Of a stretch of 64,000 nt of DNA, positions 25,826-33,360 are shown piece after piece. Within the stretch, counting starts at the first letter, position 1, and the number at the start of each line of letters is the position of its first letter. This stretch comes from Arthrobacter sp. ISL-48 (GTDB lineage: Bacteria > Actinomycetota > Actinomycetes > Actinomycetales > Micrococcaceae): assembly GCF_018613805.1 (NCBI RefSeq), contig NZ_JAGGPL010000024.1, positions 1 to 64,000 on the forward strand, in the 5' to 3' direction. The notes under the pieces are model-generated. The model did no database searches. It saw nothing but the letters and a program-made list of their open reading frames with translations, and was not told where the DNA came from. The position numbers were made by a program, and so were the translations under genes.

Positions 25826-25890
25826 CCCAACTGACTCGCACTTAACGTCGTGAAATCAGTTTTCAGTGCGTTAACTGCGAGCTAGTTGGG
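25826..25890. terminator. 22-bp imperfect hairpin between cysG and fprA copy 2
   Basis: Arms 25826-25847 and 25869-25890 match at 19 of 22 positions around a 21-base loop. It lies 6 bp after the cysG stop and 27 bp before the fprA start, so it is either a terminator or a structured leader for fprA. Confidence 0.65.
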
Positions 25891-25896
25891 TGGGGG

Positions 25897-27234
25897 CTAG
25901 GTGGTGAGGACGCGGGGCTTTTTCGGGGAGGAGCTTGGGGTGGTGCTGGTGCTGGTGCTTGTGGAGCGGGGGCGGTTCGGCGTGGTGGTGCTGTAGTCGG
26001 CGGTTTTGAAGTGCGACGGAGCGAAGGGACTCACCCGCACCACGTCGCCGATCACAATCACCGCGGGGTTTGCGACGCCGGTGGCTTCCGCCTGGTCGGC
26101 GATGGAACCGAGAGTGCCGATCGTCACGCGCTGGTCCGGCAGGTAGCCATTCTCAACGATGCCAACTGGAGTGTCCTGAGGCAAACCGGCGGTGGCCAGG
26201 GCCGCCGCCGACTCCCGCAACTGGCCCACTCCCATGAGCAGCACAATGGTGTGGTCGGCCCGGGCCGGGACCTCGGACAGTTCCTCGTGACCGGTGACCA
26301 CGCTGAAGCCTTTGGCCAGGCCGCGGTGCGTGACGGGAATGCCCGCGGCAGCCGGGACGGAAATTGCAGAGGTGACGCCGGAGACCACTTCAACCTCGAT
26401 GCCGTACCGCCTGCAGTATTCGGCTTCCTCGCCGCCGCGGCCCAGGACGTAGGGGTCGCCGCCCTTGAGCCGGACCACACGATATCCAGCTAGGGCTTCT
26501 TCGACGAGGATCCGGTTGATCTCGGCCTGCGGCACTGGATGGTGACCGGGGGTTTTGCCGACCTCGATGACGCGGACGTCGGGGGCGAGTTCGTTGAGCA
26601 GTTCGCGCGGGCCCAGGCGATCGGCCACGACGACGTCGGCTTGGCCCAGGAGCCTGCGGCCGCGGACGGTGATGAGGCCGGTATCACCCGGTCCGCCGCC
26701 AACGAGGGCCACGGAACCGTTCTCGGCGGCGCGGCGGCGGCGCAGCGGGAGGTCACCGGTTTCCAGGGCGGTAGCGACGGCGTCGCGCAGGGCCATGGCA
26801 CGGCGCGGGTCTCCCCCGGCGTTGACCGCGATCTTGACGTCATCCACCTCGGCGACGGCGGGGGTCCAGGCGGCGGAGGCTTCGTGGTCGGACGCGTTAA
26901 CGCACCAGATGCGCTGCGCCTCGGCGTCCTTCGAAACTTGGGTGTCCACGGCGGAATCACCGGTGGCCGTCTGGACGAACCAGACGCCGTCGACGTCGGA
27001 CGGAAGGTAAGGGCGCGGCTCCCAGGTGAGGAGGCCGGCGTCGGCCAGTTCGCGGAGCGAGTGAGAGGCAACGGGAGCGACGACGGTGACCCGGGCACCG
27101 GCGTCGAGCAGCCCCTTGGCACGGCGGGCAGCCACCGGGCCGCCGCCTACCACCAGCACGGGGCGGCCCAACAACCGCAGCGCTGTGGGGTAAATATCCT
27201 GAATTGCCATAAGTCGACGATAGGGGTGCGTCAT
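25897..27234 (-). CDS. cysG: Siroheme synthase (precorrin-2 dehydrogenase / uroporphyrinogen-III methyltransferase)
   Basis: A 445-residue CysG fusion. The N-terminal domain (about 10-175) carries the NAD motif VLVVGGGPVAARRAKGLL and makes sirohydrochlorin from precorrin-2; the C-terminal SUMT domain (about 180-410) has GSVALVGGGPGDTGLITVRG, VVRLKGGDPYVLGRGGEE and GIPVTHRGLA. It supplies siroheme for the sulfite reductase at 36490-38226. The C-terminus is an unusual Ser/Thr/Pro/Lys tail (about 35 residues, TSTSTSTTPSSSP). ATG 27234 has GGTGGGGA upstream; ATG 27210, where family similarity starts, has none. Confidence 0.94.
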   Translation of the reverse strand: MTHPYRRLMAIQDIYPTALRLLGRPVLVVGGGPVAARRAKGLLDAGARVTVVAPVASHSLRELADAGLLTWEPRPYLPSDVDGVWFVQTATGDSAVDTQVSKDAEAQRIWCVNASDHEASAAWTPAVAEVDDVKIAVNAGGDPRRAMALRDAVATALETGDLPLRRRRAAENGSVALVGGGPGDTGLITVRGRRLLGQADVVVADRLGPRELLNELAPDVRVIEVGKTPGHHPVPQAEINRILVEEALAGYRVVRLKGGDPYVLGRGGEEAEYCRRYGIEVEVVSGVTSAISVPAAAGIPVTHRGLAKGFSVVTGHEELSEVPARADHTIVLLMGVGQLRESAAALATAGLPQDTPVGIVENGYLPDQRVTIGTLGSIADQAEATGVANPAVIVIGDVVRVSPFAPSHFKTADYSTTTPNRPRSTSTSTSTTPSSSPKKPRVLTT

Positions 27235-27294
27235 ATTCCCCACCAACGGCGGCGGAAACACCAGTTCACGTAAGGTAACGCGGCGTAACTTAGG

Positions 27295-27912
27295 TCAGTC
27301 ACCTGTCGGCCGGGGCCCCTGCGTCAGAGCCTGGTTGAGGAGTGCGCCTGCTGACCACCGCTGGGAGGCAACAGCCTCTTCCCGGCTCAGGCCGCCGACG
27401 TCGGTCAGCCACACCAAGGATTCAATGCCTGTGGCACTGCGGATGGCCAGGACCAGCCGGTGAATATCCCTCTCCTCCATCTGTCCTTGGAGCGGGGAGA
27501 GCGCCTCGGTGAGCCAGGCGATTGCCCGGCCCTGCCGCAGGGGCAGGCCCCGTTGCTCGTCAAGGGTCTGCTCAAGGGACAGCCTGAGCATGGTCCGCTG
27601 CTGCGCTTCGGATTCGAGAATCATCCGGGTGAATTCGACGACGACTGCATCCAGCCGATCCGCCACGTCGGCTGGCGGAGATTCCGGAAGCAGGGACGTC
27701 CGTGCGGTTTCAGGATGGGCGGCAGCCAGGAGCTCCCGTTGCCCCGGGAAATAGCGGTAGGCCGTACTCCGGGCCACTCCCGCTATGACAGCGGCATCGT
27801 CCACCGTGGGCGAGGCACCGGACGCAATGAGCTGGCGCGCCGCAGCAACCAGGGCATCGAGGGTGCGGCGTTTCTGGCCGGTGCGTCCAATGTCTGCATA
27901 GGGTCTTGACAT
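27295..27912 (-). CDS. TetR-family regulator, divergent from a cupin gene
   Basis: A 205-residue TetR repressor; the HTH is at about residues 18-60 (LDALVAAARQLIASGASPTVDDAAVIAGVARSTAYRYF-type sequence; key residues V-A-R-S-T-A-Y-R-Y-F). The C-terminal part is a helical ligand domain with many Leu/Arg. It is divergent from the cupin gene, and a perfect 9+9 palindrome lies between the two starts, so it very likely represses the cupin gene and itself. The ligand is unknown. Confidence 0.9.
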   Translation of the reverse strand: MSRPYADIGRTGQKRRTLDALVAAARQLIASGASPTVDDAAVIAGVARSTAYRYFPGQRELLAAAHPETARTSLLPESPPADVADRLDAVVVEFTRMILESEAQQRTMLRLSLEQTLDEQRGLPLRQGRAIAWLTEALSPLQGQMEERDIHRLVLAIRSATGIESLVWLTDVGGLSREEAVASQRWSAGALLNQALTQGPRPTGD

Positions 27913-27936
27913 GTACTACATGGTATCCGAGTCTTG

Positions 27937-27958
27937 TTATGGGACAAGAGTCCCATAA
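27937..27958. promoter_or_regulatory. Perfect TetR-type operator palindrome
   Basis: TTATGGGAC-AAGA-GTCCCATAA is a perfect 9+9 bp inverted repeat with a 4-bp centre, located 25 bp from the TetR start (27912) and 30 bp from the cupin start (27988). This is the expected position for a TetR operator serving both genes. Confidence 0.75.
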
Positions 27959-27987
27959 GTCTTTCGAGAAGCATCGAGGCGGCCACC

Positions 27988-28482
27988 ATGGAGACGAAGA
28001 ACTCAGCATCCGCAATCGTTCGGCAGCCAGGCGAAGGGGCCAGGCGCTGGTTCTTCGGTGGCGGGGTGCAGACGTGGAAGGCCACGGAAGAGGACACCGC
28101 CGGAGCGTTCCTCCTCTTCGAGGATGAGATGGCCCTCAACAAGGTCACGCCGCTCCACACACACCCGGATTCGGACGAAACCATGTACATCCTGGCCGGG
28201 GAGATCCTGATGAATATGGACGGTACTGAGCACCGGGTCGCTGCGGGCGGGGTGACCATTGCGCCCAGAGGCGTTCCCCATGCGTTCAAAGTCCTGCAGG
28301 AAGGCACGCGCGTGCTGTGCCTGCACACCCCCGGCGGCGCCCAGGCATTCTATTTCGGCGCGAGTGAACCGCTCGCCGCCGGGCATGGTTCAGGCGTTGT
28401 GGATTTCGACCGTATCCGTGAATCAGGGAGGTTGAACGGCGGCATCGAGATCCTGGGGCCGCCGCCGTTCCCGGAACCCTAG
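27988..28482 (+). CDS. Cupin domain protein
   Basis: A 164-residue single-domain cupin. Motif 1, TPLHTHPDSDETMYILAGE, gives two His and one Glu as metal ligands, and motif 2, APRGVPHAFKV, gives the third His; the barrel core spans about residues 35-125. Such proteins may be dioxygenases, isomerases or sugar-binding proteins; nothing here decides. ATG 27988 is preferred (GAGGCGG upstream); an earlier in-frame start at 27934 lies within the operator. Divergent from and probably repressed by the TetR gene. Confidence 0.88.
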   Translation: METKNSASAIVRQPGEGARRWFFGGGVQTWKATEEDTAGAFLLFEDEMALNKVTPLHTHPDSDETMYILAGEILMNMDGTEHRVAAGGVTIAPRGVPHAFKVLQEGTRVLCLHTPGGAQAFYFGASEPLAAGHGSGVVDFDRIRESGRLNGGIEILGPPPFPEP

Positions 28483-28488
28483 GAACGC

Positions 28489-28938
28489 CTAGTCCTGAAG
28501 GCTCGCCAGGAAATGGCCGCGGTTCCTGATGAGCCGCTGCAGGTAGGGGCGCAGGACCACCTGCTCTACGAGGCGCCCAAGGAAGCCGAAGGGCGCGCTG
28601 AACTCAACCCGGTCCGTCATGACGCTGCCCGTCTCAGTGGTCAGGAACTCGTGGACGTGGCGGAAGGACTTGAACGGGCCCCTGACTTGTTCGTCCACGA
28701 ATCCGGCGGGAAAGTCCATTGAGGTGATACGGCTCGTCATGGTCAGTGGCAGACCGAAATGCCGCGCACGCCAGGTCACCTCCTGGCCCTCAGCGATCAG
28801 ACCGGTCGTGACGCCGCCAATGGCCCGCTCCCCCGCGCCCTGCTGGGATTCCACGTGGGCGTCGATGCTGCGCGCCAGGTCGAACAGCCGCTCCCTGGGC
28901 AGGGCCGACTCCGCGCGGCACACAAAGCTGACAGTCAT
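28489..28938 (-). CDS. SRPBCC-fold protein, YfiR/START-like
   Basis: A 149-residue protein of the SRPBCC superfamily (polyketide cyclase/dehydrase-like), a hydrophobic-pocket fold with no fixed chemistry. Recognisable features are the N-terminal strand and helix FVCRAESALPRERLFDLARS, the central FGLPLTMTSRITSMDFPAGFVDEQVRGPFKSFRHVHEF, and the C-terminal helix LVEQVVLRPYLQRLIRNRG. It is convergent with the cupin gene, 6 bp from its stop. The ribosome binding site is weak; ATG 28938 is where family similarity begins. Confidence 0.8.
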   Translation of the reverse strand: MTVSFVCRAESALPRERLFDLARSIDAHVESQQGAGERAIGGVTTGLIAEGQEVTWRARHFGLPLTMTSRITSMDFPAGFVDEQVRGPFKSFRHVHEFLTTETGSVMTDRVEFSAPFGFLGRLVEQVVLRPYLQRLIRNRGHFLASLQD

Positions 28939-28999
28939 GGTGCCAGTCTGCCAGAGCGTCCCTGCTGGGTTGCGTCGCCTGTGGCGGTTCCGTCTCGGC

Positions 29000-29950
29000 C
29001 TACCGGGTGCTGCCGGCGAGGAGCCCACGGCTGCGGAGAAGGCGCTTCTCGATCGGCGCGAAGACCAGCAGCTCGATCAAAATGCCGACGGCGAGGATCA
29101 GCAGGATTGCCGACATCACCACCGTCATGTCGGACAGGGCGCGGCCCTGGTCCAGCAACGAGCCGAGGCCGAAGCCGATAGTGCCGCCCACGGCGATGAT
29201 TTCCGCGGCCATCAGCGACCGCCACGAGAAGGCCCAGCCCTGCTTGAGCCCGCTGAGATAGCCGGGAAGCGCGGCCGGAAGAACAATCTGCAGCGCCATC
29301 TCGAGTTTTGACGCGCCCAGGACGGTGCCCACCCTGCGGTACTGGGGCGGGATCTGGTCCACGCCGGAGATCAGCCCGTTAATGATGGACGGGATGGCGC
29401 CCATGAGCACCACAAAGTACACCGTCCCGTCGGTGAGACCGAACCAGATGATGGCAGCAGGCACCCATGCGACGGACGGCAGCACCTGCAGTCCCGAAAT
29501 GAGCGGCCCGAACGCGCGGCGCAACGGCGCAACCTGCGCCAGCAACAGCCCGACAGGGGTGGCGACGACAACGCTGATCAGGAACCCTACGAGCCCGCGC
29601 TGCAGCGAAGTCCACACAGCTTCCTGAAGCTTGCCCTCGCCCCACAGCACGCCCACCTGTCCAAGCACATCGAGCGGGCCGGGCACCAGGTCACGGCGCT
29701 TTACTCCCAACGAAACGTAGAACTGCCAGGCGAGCACCAGGACCACCAGGGCAGCCATCGGAAGAAGGATGCGGCTCCAATCGATGCGGTGCTTGCGCGC
29801 GGCGTCGGACTGCAGGGAATCGAGCCCGGACTCAAGCTCGCGCAGGTCCTCGTGCCCGCTGGAGGACCTTGTGAGGGCAGCGGTGATGTGCCGGCTGCCC
29901 TCGGGCTCCGTTGAAGGTGCGTCGACCACCGGGGTGGGGTTACTTGGCAT
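29000..29950 (-). CDS. ssuC: ABC transporter permease, sulfonate/taurine type
   Basis: A 316-residue BPD-type permease with about six TM helices. The EAA loop G-A-S-K-L-E-M-A-L-Q-I-V-L-P-A-A-L-P is clear at about residue 205-222 and contacts the ATPase. The first 45 residues are a long cytoplasmic tail. It overlaps the ATPase gene by 11 bp (ATG at 29950, ATPase stop at 29940), showing an operon. SsuC/TauC-like sequence; nitrate- or thiamine-precursor transport cannot be excluded. Confidence 0.88.
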   Translation of the reverse strand: MPSNPTPVVDAPSTEPEGSRHITAALTRSSSGHEDLRELESGLDSLQSDAARKHRIDWSRILLPMAALVVLVLAWQFYVSLGVKRRDLVPGPLDVLGQVGVLWGEGKLQEAVWTSLQRGLVGFLISVVVATPVGLLLAQVAPLRRAFGPLISGLQVLPSVAWVPAAIIWFGLTDGTVYFVVLMGAIPSIINGLISGVDQIPPQYRRVGTVLGASKLEMALQIVLPAALPGYLSGLKQGWAFSWRSLMAAEIIAVGGTIGFGLGSLLDQGRALSDMTVVMSAILLILAVGILIELLVFAPIEKRLLRSRGLLAGSTR

Positions 29951-30665
29951 GGCGGCGAATCTCCTCCCGTAGCCGGGCGGTGATGACCCCGGTCAGCTGT
30001 CCGGCAAGTCCGGCGTCGGTTCGATGTTCTTCTGTGACGGCCCATTCCTGGACCACCCGGCCGGGGCGGGAGGACAGCAGCAGCACGCGCTGGCCCAGCC
30101 GCACGGCTTCACGGACGTTGTGCGTGACAAAAACGATGGTGCGCCCGGTTTCCTTCCAGATGCGCTCCAGTTCGTCGTGGAGGAGGTCGCGCGTGATGGC
30201 GTCAAGGGCGGCGAACGGCTCGTCCATCAGCAGCAGTTGCCGGTCCTGCGCGAGCGAACGCGCCAGGGCGACGCGCTGGCGCATTCCGCCGGAAAGTTCG
30301 TGCGGGCGCTTGTCCCCCGCCCCGCCGAGGTGCACCAGGTCCAGGAGCTCCTGTGCCTTGACGCGCCGCTGGGCCTTGCCGACGCCGCGCAGCTTCAGTG
30401 CCAGCTCGATGTTCTCCCGCGCGGTGAGCCACGGGAACAGGGCGGCGTCCTGGAACATGAAGGCGGCGCCATCGCTGGGCACTTCCAAAGCGCCCGACGT
30501 CGGAAGCTCCAGTCCCGCCATGATGTTCAGCAAGGTGGACTTGCCGCAGCCGGAAGCACCGAGGAGGGCGACGAACTCGCCCTTCCCGATGTTGGCGTTG
30601 ACGTCGTCCAGCACCGGGGCGCCGTCGCCGAAGCGCTTGCCCAGGTTTTCCAGTACGACTGGCAT
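29940..30665 (-). CDS. ssuB: ABC transporter ATP-binding protein, sulfonate/taurine type
   Basis: A 241-residue ATPase. Walker A is GASGCGKSTLL (about 34-44), the signature is LSGGMRQRVALARSL, Walker B is LLLMDEPFAALD, and the switch His is in FVTHNVREAVRLG. The sequence belongs to the SsuB/TauB/NrtD group. It lies between the binding protein and the permease genes, 51 bp after the former. Confidence 0.93.
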   Translation of the reverse strand: MPVVLENLGKRFGDGAPVLDDVNANIGKGEFVALLGASGCGKSTLLNIMAGLELPTSGALEVPSDGAAFMFQDAALFPWLTARENIELALKLRGVGKAQRRVKAQELLDLVHLGGAGDKRPHELSGGMRQRVALARSLAQDRQLLLMDEPFAALDAITRDLLHDELERIWKETGRTIVFVTHNVREAVRLGQRVLLLSSRPGRVVQEWAVTEEHRTDAGLAGQLTGVITARLREEIRRHAK

Positions 30666-30716
30666 GGTCCCGTCCTTCGGTTGGTGGTGTGGAGTGGTTG
30701 GTCTGGAGGAGCGGGA

Positions 30717-31862
30717 TCAGTCCTGGCCGAGCCCGGCGGCGGAGATGGACTTGCCGGTGACTTCGTTGAGCGCGCGTAAGTCGAAGATTCCGTTGATATC
30801 GGCCTGCTTGGTGGTGCCGGCCTCCACACCGTCTTTCAGCAGCTTGGGGTAGGTCCCGGCAAGCGGGTCCACGGTGAACACGATGTTCTGCAGCGACCTG
30901 TCGATGACATCGGCCGGGAGGGCGGCGCCGGCAGACTCCTGCAGGGCGGCGTTGATCTCGTTTGCCTTGTCGTCAGCCGGCGCGGTGTTGAGCCAGTCCA
31001 CTGACTTGGCGTGGCCCTTGAGCAGCGCCTTGACGGTGTCCGGGTGCTCGGCGGCGAATTTCTTGTTCACGATCAGGATAGTGGTGGGGAACTCGCCCGG
31101 TTTGCCGGACAGCGAACCGTCCCACAGGTCCTTCTCATCCACCAGGACCTTGGCTCCGGCCTGGAGCACCAGCCGGGAGGCCCAGGGCTCGGGCAACCAG
31201 GCGCCGTCGAGCTTTCCGTCCTGGAACAGCTTCAAGGTCTGGGCGTTGTCCGTGGGGTTGATCGCCACGTCTCCGCTGCCGTCCACGTTCGTCTTGTAAC
31301 CCTGGCCCGCGAGCCAGGCGCGCAGGGCCACGTCCTGGGTGCCGCCCAGCTGCGGGGTCGCGAGGGTCTTGCCCTTGAGGTCAGCCGCCGAATTGATCTC
31401 CGGCCGGACCACCAGCTGCGCGCCGCCGGCCGCGGCGCCGGCGATGATGCTGATGGACTCGCCGTGGCTCTTGACGAAGGAGTTGATGGCCGGGTTCGGG
31501 CCGAGATAGGCAGCGTCGACCGCGCCGGCGTTCAGCGCCTCGATGGCCGCGGGGCCGGCGTTGAAGACCTGCGTACTGAGCCTGGTGCCGCCCAGTTCCT
31601 CCGCGAAGAAGCCCTTGTCCAGGCCAACCAGGGCAGGGGCGTGCGTGACATTCGCGAAGTAGCCCAGCTTCAGCTCAGCCGCGGGGGTGGGCGCTGCTGC
31701 CTGAGCCTCTGTGTTGCGCGAAACTGTGGACGCCACAACCGCCCCCACTGCGATCAACAGGACGAGTCCGATGGCCAGCCCGGCTTCGATGGCACGCTTG
31801 CGCTTGGGCACTGCGCTTTCGCCTGCCTCGATGCGGGTCATCCCGGGCTTGGAACTAGTCAT
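30717..31862 (-). CDS. ssuA: ABC transporter substrate-binding protein, sulfonate type, membrane anchored
   Basis: A 381-residue periplasmic-binding-type protein of the SsuA/NrtA family: ELKLGYFANVTHAPALVGLDKGFF, FNAGPAAIEALNAGAVDAAYLGPNPAIN and GAWLPEPWASRL are signatures. It has no lipobox cysteine; one hydrophobic segment (AIEAGLAIGLVLLIAVGAVVAS, about 24-45) follows a basic stretch (PKRKR), so it is probably held by an N-terminal membrane anchor, unusual for Gram-positive binding proteins. ATG 31862 has GGTGA upstream. First gene of ssuA-ssuB-ssuC; no desulfonase is present nearby. The substrate may be an alkanesulfonate. Confidence 0.88.
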   Translation of the reverse strand: MTSSKPGMTRIEAGESAVPKRKRAIEAGLAIGLVLLIAVGAVVASTVSRNTEAQAAAPTPAAELKLGYFANVTHAPALVGLDKGFFAEELGGTRLSTQVFNAGPAAIEALNAGAVDAAYLGPNPAINSFVKSHGESISIIAGAAAGGAQLVVRPEINSAADLKGKTLATPQLGGTQDVALRAWLAGQGYKTNVDGSGDVAINPTDNAQTLKLFQDGKLDGAWLPEPWASRLVLQAGAKVLVDEKDLWDGSLSGKPGEFPTTILIVNKKFAAEHPDTVKALLKGHAKSVDWLNTAPADDKANEINAALQESAGAALPADVIDRSLQNIVFTVDPLAGTYPKLLKDGVEAGTTKQADINGIFDLRALNEVTGKSISAAGLGQD

Positions 31863-31960
31863 TGTTTCACCATAGGGACTGTCATAAACGGGGTTCAATG
31901 AAGTGGAAACGGGGGGTCATGCAGGTTCATCTAGCGTCACATTCGGAAGGGCGCGGGACG

Positions 31961-32035
31961 GAGTTCGCCGGGATCGCCGGAAGCGTGCCGGTTCGCCGTT
32001 TGCTTCCGGCGAATGGGCAGGCTTCCGGCGAACTC
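31961..32035. terminator. Nested inverted repeats between rtcB and ssuA
   Basis: GAGTTCGCCGG (31961-31971) pairs with 32025-32035, and CGCCGGAAGC (31975-31984) with 32002-32011. It follows the rtcB stop by 9 bp and precedes ssuA. Probably terminates rtcB. Confidence 0.65.
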
Positions 32036-32043
32036 GCGGCGGT

Positions 32044-33210
32044 TTAGTTGCCCTTGACGTTGATCAACTGCCGCAGCTTGTGGCGGACCTTCACCAGATC
32101 TGCCGCATCCCGCATGACCTGGTCGATCGGCTTGTACGCCGCCGGAATCTCGTCGATGAACGCCTCGGACGCGCGGAACTCGATCCCACGCATCGCCTTC
32201 TTCAGTTCCTCAAAGGAGAAGGTCTTGCGCGCGGCGGTTCGAGAGTACTCGCGGCCCGCTCCATGCGGGGAGGAGTTGAGGGACGCCGGGTTGCCAAGCC
32301 CTTCAACCACGTACGACGCCGTCCCCATGGAACCGGGAATAAGTCCAGGATCGCCGGGCTCGGCCTTGATGGCGCCCTTCCGGGACACCCAGACAGACTT
32401 GCCATAGTGCGTCTCCTGCTGCGTGAAGTTGTGGTGGCAGTTGATCCGTTCCCTTTCCTGCACCCGGCCGCCTGCCCAGTTGGCGAACTGGATGATCACA
32501 CGGTCCATCATTTCCTCACGGTTCAGAAGGGCGAAGTGCTGGGCCCAGCGCAGTTCCTTGATGTAGCGGCTGAACTCGCCCGTGCCCTCCTCCAGGTATG
32601 CAAGGTCCGTGTCGGGCAGCCTGATCCCCTTTTTCTCGATGACCCGCTGAGCCACGCCGATGTGGTGCTGGGCGATCCTGTTGCCCACTCCCCGCGATCC
32701 TGAGTGCAGGAACAGCCAGACCGCATCTCCCTCGTCTGCGCTGACTTCGATGAAGTGGTTGCCGGATCCAAGCGAACCAAGCTGGAGCTCCCACTTCGCA
32801 ACGTACTCCGGAGGGCTGAAGCCTGCCTCGGCTGCGAGTTTTCGCAGTTCGGCAATCCGCGGCTCGGCAGTGGCCTGGACGTTGCGGTTGTTGTGGCCGG
32901 CGGACAGCGGGATGGCACGTTCAATGCCCTCGCGCAGCCGCTTCCGGTCCTTCGGGAGGTCCTTCAGCGTGTACTGCGTCCGCACGGCGATCATGCCGCA
33001 GCCGATATCAACGCCCACCGCGGCCGGGATGATCGCCTCGAGAGTAGGGATCACCGAGCCGACTGTCGCGCCTTTGCCAAGGTGGGCGTCCGGCATCAGG
33101 GCCAGGTGCGGGTAGATGAACGGCAGCCGGGACGTTGCCACAGCCTGCTCGCGCGTCTTGTCGTCCAGGATCGAAGCCCAGTTGATGAGCTTGGGGTTGA
33201 TGGTCTCCAC
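32044..33210 (-). CDS. rtcB: RNA-splicing ligase RtcB
   Basis: A 388-residue RtcB, which joins 2',3'-cyclic-phosphate or 3'-phosphate ends to 5'-OH RNA using GTP and Mn. Metal ligands appear in MPDAHLGKG (Asp41, His43) and VGVDIGCGM (Cys71), with further His residues in GSGNHF and HNF. His316 in HGAGRE is the expected guanylylated residue. The length matches the short bacterial class. There is no rtcA or archease nearby and no sigma-54 regulator. The gene stands alone between the sulfonate transporter and sulfate assimilation genes. Confidence 0.95.
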   Translation of the reverse strand: METINPKLINWASILDDKTREQAVATSRLPFIYPHLALMPDAHLGKGATVGSVIPTLEAIIPAAVGVDIGCGMIAVRTQYTLKDLPKDRKRLREGIERAIPLSAGHNNRNVQATAEPRIAELRKLAAEAGFSPPEYVAKWELQLGSLGSGNHFIEVSADEGDAVWLFLHSGSRGVGNRIAQHHIGVAQRVIEKKGIRLPDTDLAYLEEGTGEFSRYIKELRWAQHFALLNREEMMDRVIIQFANWAGGRVQERERINCHHNFTQQETHYGKSVWVSRKGAIKAEPGDPGLIPGSMGTASYVVEGLGNPASLNSSPHGAGREYSRTAARKTFSFEELKKAMRGIEFRASEAFIDEIPAAYKPIDQVMRDAADLVKVRHKLRQLINVKGN

Positions 33211-33288
33211 GGCTCTGCCCTCCCACAGATGATGATGGTGGGCGTGGGGGCACGTGGCAAGAGCCGGCGCGAAGCCTAAGAACGACGA

Positions 33289-33350
33289 GTTCGCGGGAAA
33301 CGCGCGAGGTCGCCGTATATTTACGGCGACCTCACGCGTTTCCGGCGGAC
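33289..33350. terminator. 28-bp near-perfect hairpin downstream of cysN
   Basis: Arms 33289-33316 and 33323-33350 match at 25 of 28 positions around loop ATATTT. It lies 10 bp past the cysN stop and ends the sulfate operon. Confidence 0.75.
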
Positions 33351-33360
33351 TCAGGACGAA

